Assembly (NCBI GenBank): GCA_013002645.1
Contig: JABDJF010000430.1
Span: 1 to 8,108, forward strand
Origin: Myxococcales bacterium
Lineage (GTDB): Bacteria; Myxococcota_A; Polyangia; Polyangiales; Houyiibacteriaceae
Direction: 5' to 3'
Length of the DNA: 8,108 bases
The notes under the pieces are model-generated. The model worked only from the letters and a program-made list of their open reading frames with translations, was not told the origin of the DNA and did not search any database. The translations under genes and the position numbers were made by a program. The stretch's first letter is position 1. Each line of letters begins with the position of its first letter. Below are positions 5,939-8,108 of the stretch, one piece after another.

Positions 5939-6711
5939 ACCGCGCGTTCCAATTCTCTTCTCGCTTCGCGCGCGGTTTCCTCTTCGCCGACCTCCGGAAC
6001 GAGGCCGAATCGACGCTCTCGACCCTGGTAGTCCCGAACCGCAGAATATAGCGAATTTGCGCCAAAATCGGGCCAAAGCTGGTCTGTGAAATAGAGCTCG
6101 GCGTAGGCCGAGCCCCATAGAAGGAAGTTGCTGATCCGCTGCTCGCCGCCGGTGCGAATCAGCAGGTCGACGGGCCCCAGGTCCATCGACGGTAAGCAGC
6201 GATCGATTGCAGCTTCGTCGATCTCTTCGGGTTCCATCTCACCGTCACGTGCCGCGCTCGCAAGCGCGCGCGCCGCATCGACGATCTCTTCGCGACCGCC
6301 GTACGAAAGTGCGAGGGTCAGCGTCATCCCTTCGCAAGATTGGGTTTCTTCGCTTAGCGACAGCAAGCGCGCCTGCGCGTGTTGAGGAAGTTTGTGCAAG
6401 CGCCCAATCGCCGACAGCCGAATCTCGTTGTCCAAAAGCTCGTTGCGTTCCGAGACCAAGCACTCGCAGAGCAGGTCGACCAGCGCGTTGATCTCAGTTT
6501 CTGGACGATCCCAGTTCTGTTCGCTGAACGCGTACAAGGTCAGCGCGGGAATGCCGAGTCGTCGAGCCGCACGCATCGTCGCCCGGACGGCATCTGCACC
6601 ACGCTCGTGACCGGCGGTGCGTGGCTTGGACCTCGCCTGCGCCCATCGACCGTTGCCGTCCATGATGATCGCGACATGCTGCGGAATGCGGCTAACATCG
6701 ACCAAGGCCAT
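5935..6711 (-). CDS. uppS: Isoprenyl transferase (undecaprenyl diphosphate synthase)
   Basis: This 258-residue cis-prenyltransferase condenses isopentenyl diphosphate onto farnesyl diphosphate to make the C55 carrier lipid for peptidoglycan and O-antigen synthesis. The N-terminus has IIMDGNGRWA, with catalytic Asp18 equivalent to E. coli Asp26. The second hallmark is RTGGEQRISNF (186-196), giving Arg186, Arg192 and Ser194, and Glu205 follows in AYAELYF. These match E. coli Arg194, Arg200, Ser202 and Glu213 at a constant offset of 8. The length is standard. No strong ribosome-binding site is seen upstream of the ATG at 6711. It is the first gene of a leftward operon with cdsA, divergent from the dnaJ-like gene. 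Confidence 0.97.
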   Translation of the reverse strand: MALVDVSRIPQHVAIIMDGNGRWAQARSKPRTAGHERGADAVRATMRAARRLGIPALTLYAFSEQNWDRPETEINALVDLLCECLVSERNELLDNEIRLSAIGRLHKLPQHAQARLLSLSEETQSCEGMTLTLALSYGGREEIVDAARALASAARDGEMEPEEIDEAAIDRCLPSMDLGPVDLLIRTGGEQRISNFLLWGSAYAELYFTDQLWPDFGANSLYSAVRDYQGRERRFGLVPEVGEEETAREARRELERAV

Positions 6712-6902
6712 GGCGAGCGAGTATCATGCGACCCCAATGCCAGCAAGAACGGCTATCACAGAGCGGGTTAAGACGGAATCGTCAATTTCGATGTGCAGAA
6801 GTGCCATTTCTGTCTCAAATGGCGCCGCAACAGCAACTATGGGCCCGGTTTCGGCCTCGGGCAGCATTGAAAGAAGGGTTCGAGTGATTATGTTGGGCCA
6901 CT
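6712..6902. promoter_or_regulatory. Divergent intergenic region between uppS and the dnaJ-like gene
   Basis: These 191 bp lie between the start codons of two divergent genes, so promoters for both operons are expected here. The stretch is more AT-rich than its flanks around 6770-6840 and contains a short inverted repeat at 6803-6823. A possible rightward promoter is TTGAAA (6867-6872) with TATGTT (6889-6894) at 16-bp spacing. That would put the start of transcription almost on the ATG at 6903 and imply a very short or absent leader, in line with the lack of a clear ribosome-binding site there. No convincing leftward promoter was identified. No heat-shock CIRCE element is seen. Confidence 0.4.
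6803..6823. repeat. Perfect 7-bp inverted repeat with 7-nt spacer
   Basis: GCCATTT, a 7-nt spacer CTGTCTC, then AAATGGC. Extending outward gives one G-T wobble and a further G-C pair. It sits in the divergent promoter region about 80 bp before the dnaJ-like start and about 90 bp before the uppS start. There is no U-tract, so an operator is more plausible than a terminator. The regulator is unknown and chance occurrence is possible. Confidence 0.35.
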
Positions 6903-7868
6903 ATGGCTGACAGCGATTTCTATCGTGTTTTGGGGGTGTCGCGGGATGCGAGCCCGGAGCAGCTCAAGAAGGCGTATCGTCAACTTGCGAAGGAGCTGCA
7001 CCCCGACCGCAACCCCGATAACAAAGAGGCCGAGGAGCGGTTCAAGGAGGTCTCGGCCGCTTACACGGTGCTGTCCGATGTGGAGAAGCGCAAGCTGTAC
7101 GACGAGTTTGGCGAGATCGGCCTTCGTGAGGGCTTCGACCCGGAGTCCTATCATGCAGCAACCCAGGGAGCCGCGGGCTTCGGTGGCTTCGACTTCGGGG
7201 ACATCTTCGGCGCTGCGGCCCGTGGGCAGCGAGCCGGCGGCCAAGGCGGCCACTTCGAGTTCAATTTGGAAGACCTGCTGGGTGGCGCCCAAGGTGGTCG
7301 AGGCGGCTACGTACGAGTTCCTCGGAAGGGCGGGGACCTTCGTTCCGAGGTGACGGTGGATTTCCGGGAGGCGGTTCTCGGCTGCACCAAGGAGCTGAGC
7401 CTCCGCAGCGAGGAAGGGGACCGAACCCTGAAGGTCCGGATTCCGGCTGGCGTCCGGAACCAGGGCAAGATCAGGCTTCGGGGCCAAGGCGGGCCGGGGT
7501 CCCAAGGCGGGCCTCGGGGCGACCTGGTTCTCGAGGTCAAAGTCAGAAAGCACCCCTACTTCTCGATGCGTGGCAAGCAGCTACACGTGACGGTGCCGGT
7601 GACTCCGCTCGAGGCGTACGCCGGGACCAAAGTGAACCTGCCGACGCCCGAAGGCATGGTTCAACTGTCGATCCCCGCCGGTTCCAAGAACGGCTCCAAG
7701 CTCAGATTGCGGGGCAAAGGGATCCAGCCCAAGGGCAAACCGAGGGGCGATCTCATCGCGCACCTGGACATCGTGCTGCCCAAAGGACGCGACGACGAAG
7801 TCGAAGAGGCGCTGAAGGCGGTGCAGGATGCCTTCGAGACCGACCCCCGTGAGAGCCTCCAGTTCTGA
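6903..7868 (+). CDS. DnaJ-family co-chaperone without zinc finger (type II, CbpA-like)
   Basis: This 321-residue protein begins with a J domain (about residues 5-70) carrying the HPD tripeptide at 33-35, which stimulates the ATPase of DnaK. Residues about 92-134 form a Gly/Phe-rich linker (FGGFDFGDIFG and several GG repeats). Residues about 142-312 form the two beta-barrel client-binding domains, with the PAGVRNQGKIRLRGQG and PAGSKNGSKLRLRGKG repeats. The four CxxCxGxG zinc motifs of true DnaJ are absent, which makes it a type II (CbpA/DnaJ-B) protein; this fits its length, below the ~375 residues of DnaJ. It is divergent from uppS and apparently monocistronic: the next gene follows a 113-bp gap. 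Neither dnaK nor grpE is adjacent. Confidence 0.95.
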   Translation: MADSDFYRVLGVSRDASPEQLKKAYRQLAKELHPDRNPDNKEAEERFKEVSAAYTVLSDVEKRKLYDEFGEIGLREGFDPESYHAATQGAAGFGGFDFGDIFGAAARGQRAGGQGGHFEFNLEDLLGGAQGGRGGYVRVPRKGGDLRSEVTVDFREAVLGCTKELSLRSEEGDRTLKVRIPAGVRNQGKIRLRGQGGPGSQGGPRGDLVLEVKVRKHPYFSMRGKQLHVTVPVTPLEAYAGTKVNLPTPEGMVQLSIPAGSKNGSKLRLRGKGIQPKGKPRGDLIAHLDIVLPKGRDDEVEEALKAVQDAFETDPRESLQF

Positions 7869-7869
7869 G

Positions 7870-7885
7870 TGTTTCACGTGCAACA
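7870..7885. other. parS: parS-like site 1 (ParB/Spo0J binding)
   Basis: TGTTTCACGTGCAACA differs from the palindrome TGTTTCACGTGAAACA at one position. Read on the other strand it is TGTTGCACGTGAAACA, which fits the Bacillus subtilis consensus TGTTNCACGTGAAACA exactly as I recall it. It begins 2 bp after the dnaJ-like stop codon, in non-coding DNA. ParB spreads from such sites to organise and segregate the chromosome origin region. Confidence 0.85.
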
Positions 7886-7912
7886 GCTGTGGCGGCGGCA
7901 GAGGGAGCTGGA

Positions 7913-7928
7913 TGTTTCACGTGCAACA
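7913..7928. other. parS: parS-like site 2 (ParB/Spo0J binding)
   Basis: This is an exact copy of the first 16-bp site (same base at the single off-palindrome position and same orientation), 43 bp downstream start-to-start. That is about four helical turns, placing the two sites on nearly the same DNA face. The sequence between the copies is not repeated beyond them, so they are not remnants of a longer duplication. It lies about 50 bp before the bioF-like start. Confidence 0.85.
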
Positions 7929-7981
7929 TCGCCGTCGAGGCGGGTTTGACCGCCGTGCACCGCTGGGCTTAGATCCCTCCA

Positions 7982-8108
7982 ATGGGCTTTCAGAGCCAGA
8001 TCCAAGAAGCCCTCTCCGAGCTCGAAGCCTCTGGCCTTCTGCGAACGCCGCTCCGCATTTCAGGCCCGCAAGGCCCCGAAGTGCTCATCGACGGCAAGCC
8101 GGTGCTCT
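7982..8108 (+). CDS. bioF: 8-amino-7-oxononanoate synthase-like (BioF/KBL family), N-terminal fragment cut by window edge
   Basis: Only 42 codons are visible, starting at ATG 7982. They read as a short amphipathic helix (IQEALSELEASGLLR) followed by GPQGPEVLIDGKPVL. This is the typical N-terminus of BioF and related alpha-oxoamine synthases, where the next residues normally read L-F/N-SSNDYLGL. BioF is a PLP enzyme joining pimeloyl-ACP or -CoA with alanine in biotin synthesis. The visible part cannot exclude 2-amino-3-ketobutyrate CoA ligase or serine palmitoyltransferase-like paralogues. No clear ribosome-binding site precedes the ATG. The gene lies just downstream of the two parS-like sites. 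Confidence 0.7.
   Translation, partial: MGFQSQIQEALSELEASGLLRTPLRISGPQGPEVLIDGKPVL

Noticed and set aside
5105..6031. Long open frame on the + strand opposite cdsA (308 codons)
   Set aside because: Translation is extremely Arg/Asp/Glu/Pro-rich with no fold signature, and the opposite strand encodes a signature-complete CdsA.
5939..6118. Longer N-terminus for CdsA reaching back to 6118
   Set aside because: It would overlap most of the 3' end of uppS and add 60 Arg-rich residues. The ATGA overlap at 5935-5938 gives the normal family length.
6780..6810. Sigma-54 promoter on the - strand (TGGCAC near 6801-6806)
   Set aside because: The TGGCAC box is present, but no TTGC box follows at the strict spacing; the nearest GC is three bases too close.
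7939..7954. Terminator hairpin after the parS-like sites (GGCGG/CCGCC arms)
   Set aside because: Only five base pairs, with no T-tract. It is expected by chance at this GC content.

Overview
This is a gene-dense, GC-rich bacterial chromosome segment. It holds seven complete genes, the ECH-fold gene discussed below, and a partial gene at each edge. GC-rich codon use, tight operons and the gene families fit a proteobacterial-type genome, possibly a deltaproteobacterial or myxococcal relative. That placement is an impression from gene content, since no rRNA or other strong taxonomic marker is present.

Left part, + strand (1-4120): a [NiFe]-hydrogenase maturation operon. It begins with the 3' portion of hypE, which ends in the diagnostic PRIC tail. 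Next comes a stand-alone crotonase (enoyl-CoA hydratase/isomerase) fold protein, then hypA, hypB and a NicO/NiCoT-like nickel permease. Junctions are 3-bp gaps or overlaps, so the five genes are almost certainly co-transcribed. HypE makes the CN ligand precursor, HypA and HypB deliver Ni, and the permease could supply it. HypB carries a His-rich tail at its C-terminus and the permease has a His-rich loop. The crotonase lacks both canonical hydratase glutamates, and its pattern around the active site resembles the C-terminal half of HypX/HoxX, which makes the CO ligand. After a 51-bp gap comes an SPFH/prohibitin-family lipoprotein.

Middle part, - strand (4124-6711): uppS, cdsA and a thioredoxin-fold lipoprotein, read right to left. 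UppS makes undecaprenyl diphosphate for cell-wall synthesis and CdsA makes CDP-diacylglycerol for phospholipids; their genes share an ATGA overlap. The third gene begins shortly after cdsA and ends 3 bp from the convergent SPFH gene.

Right part: a 191-bp divergent intergenic region (6712-6902) with a 7-bp perfect inverted repeat, a zinc-finger-less DnaJ-type co-chaperone on the + strand, then a 113-bp gap containing two identical 16-bp parS-like sites (ParB/Spo0J binding) 43 bp apart. The start of a bioF-like gene (biotin synthesis) runs off the right edge. The paired parS-like sites suggest that this locus belongs to the chromosome segregation centre and may lie in the origin-proximal part of the chromosome.

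Most notable items: the two parS-like sites, the crotonase inside the hyp operon, and the double histidine-rich arrangement in HypB and the permease.
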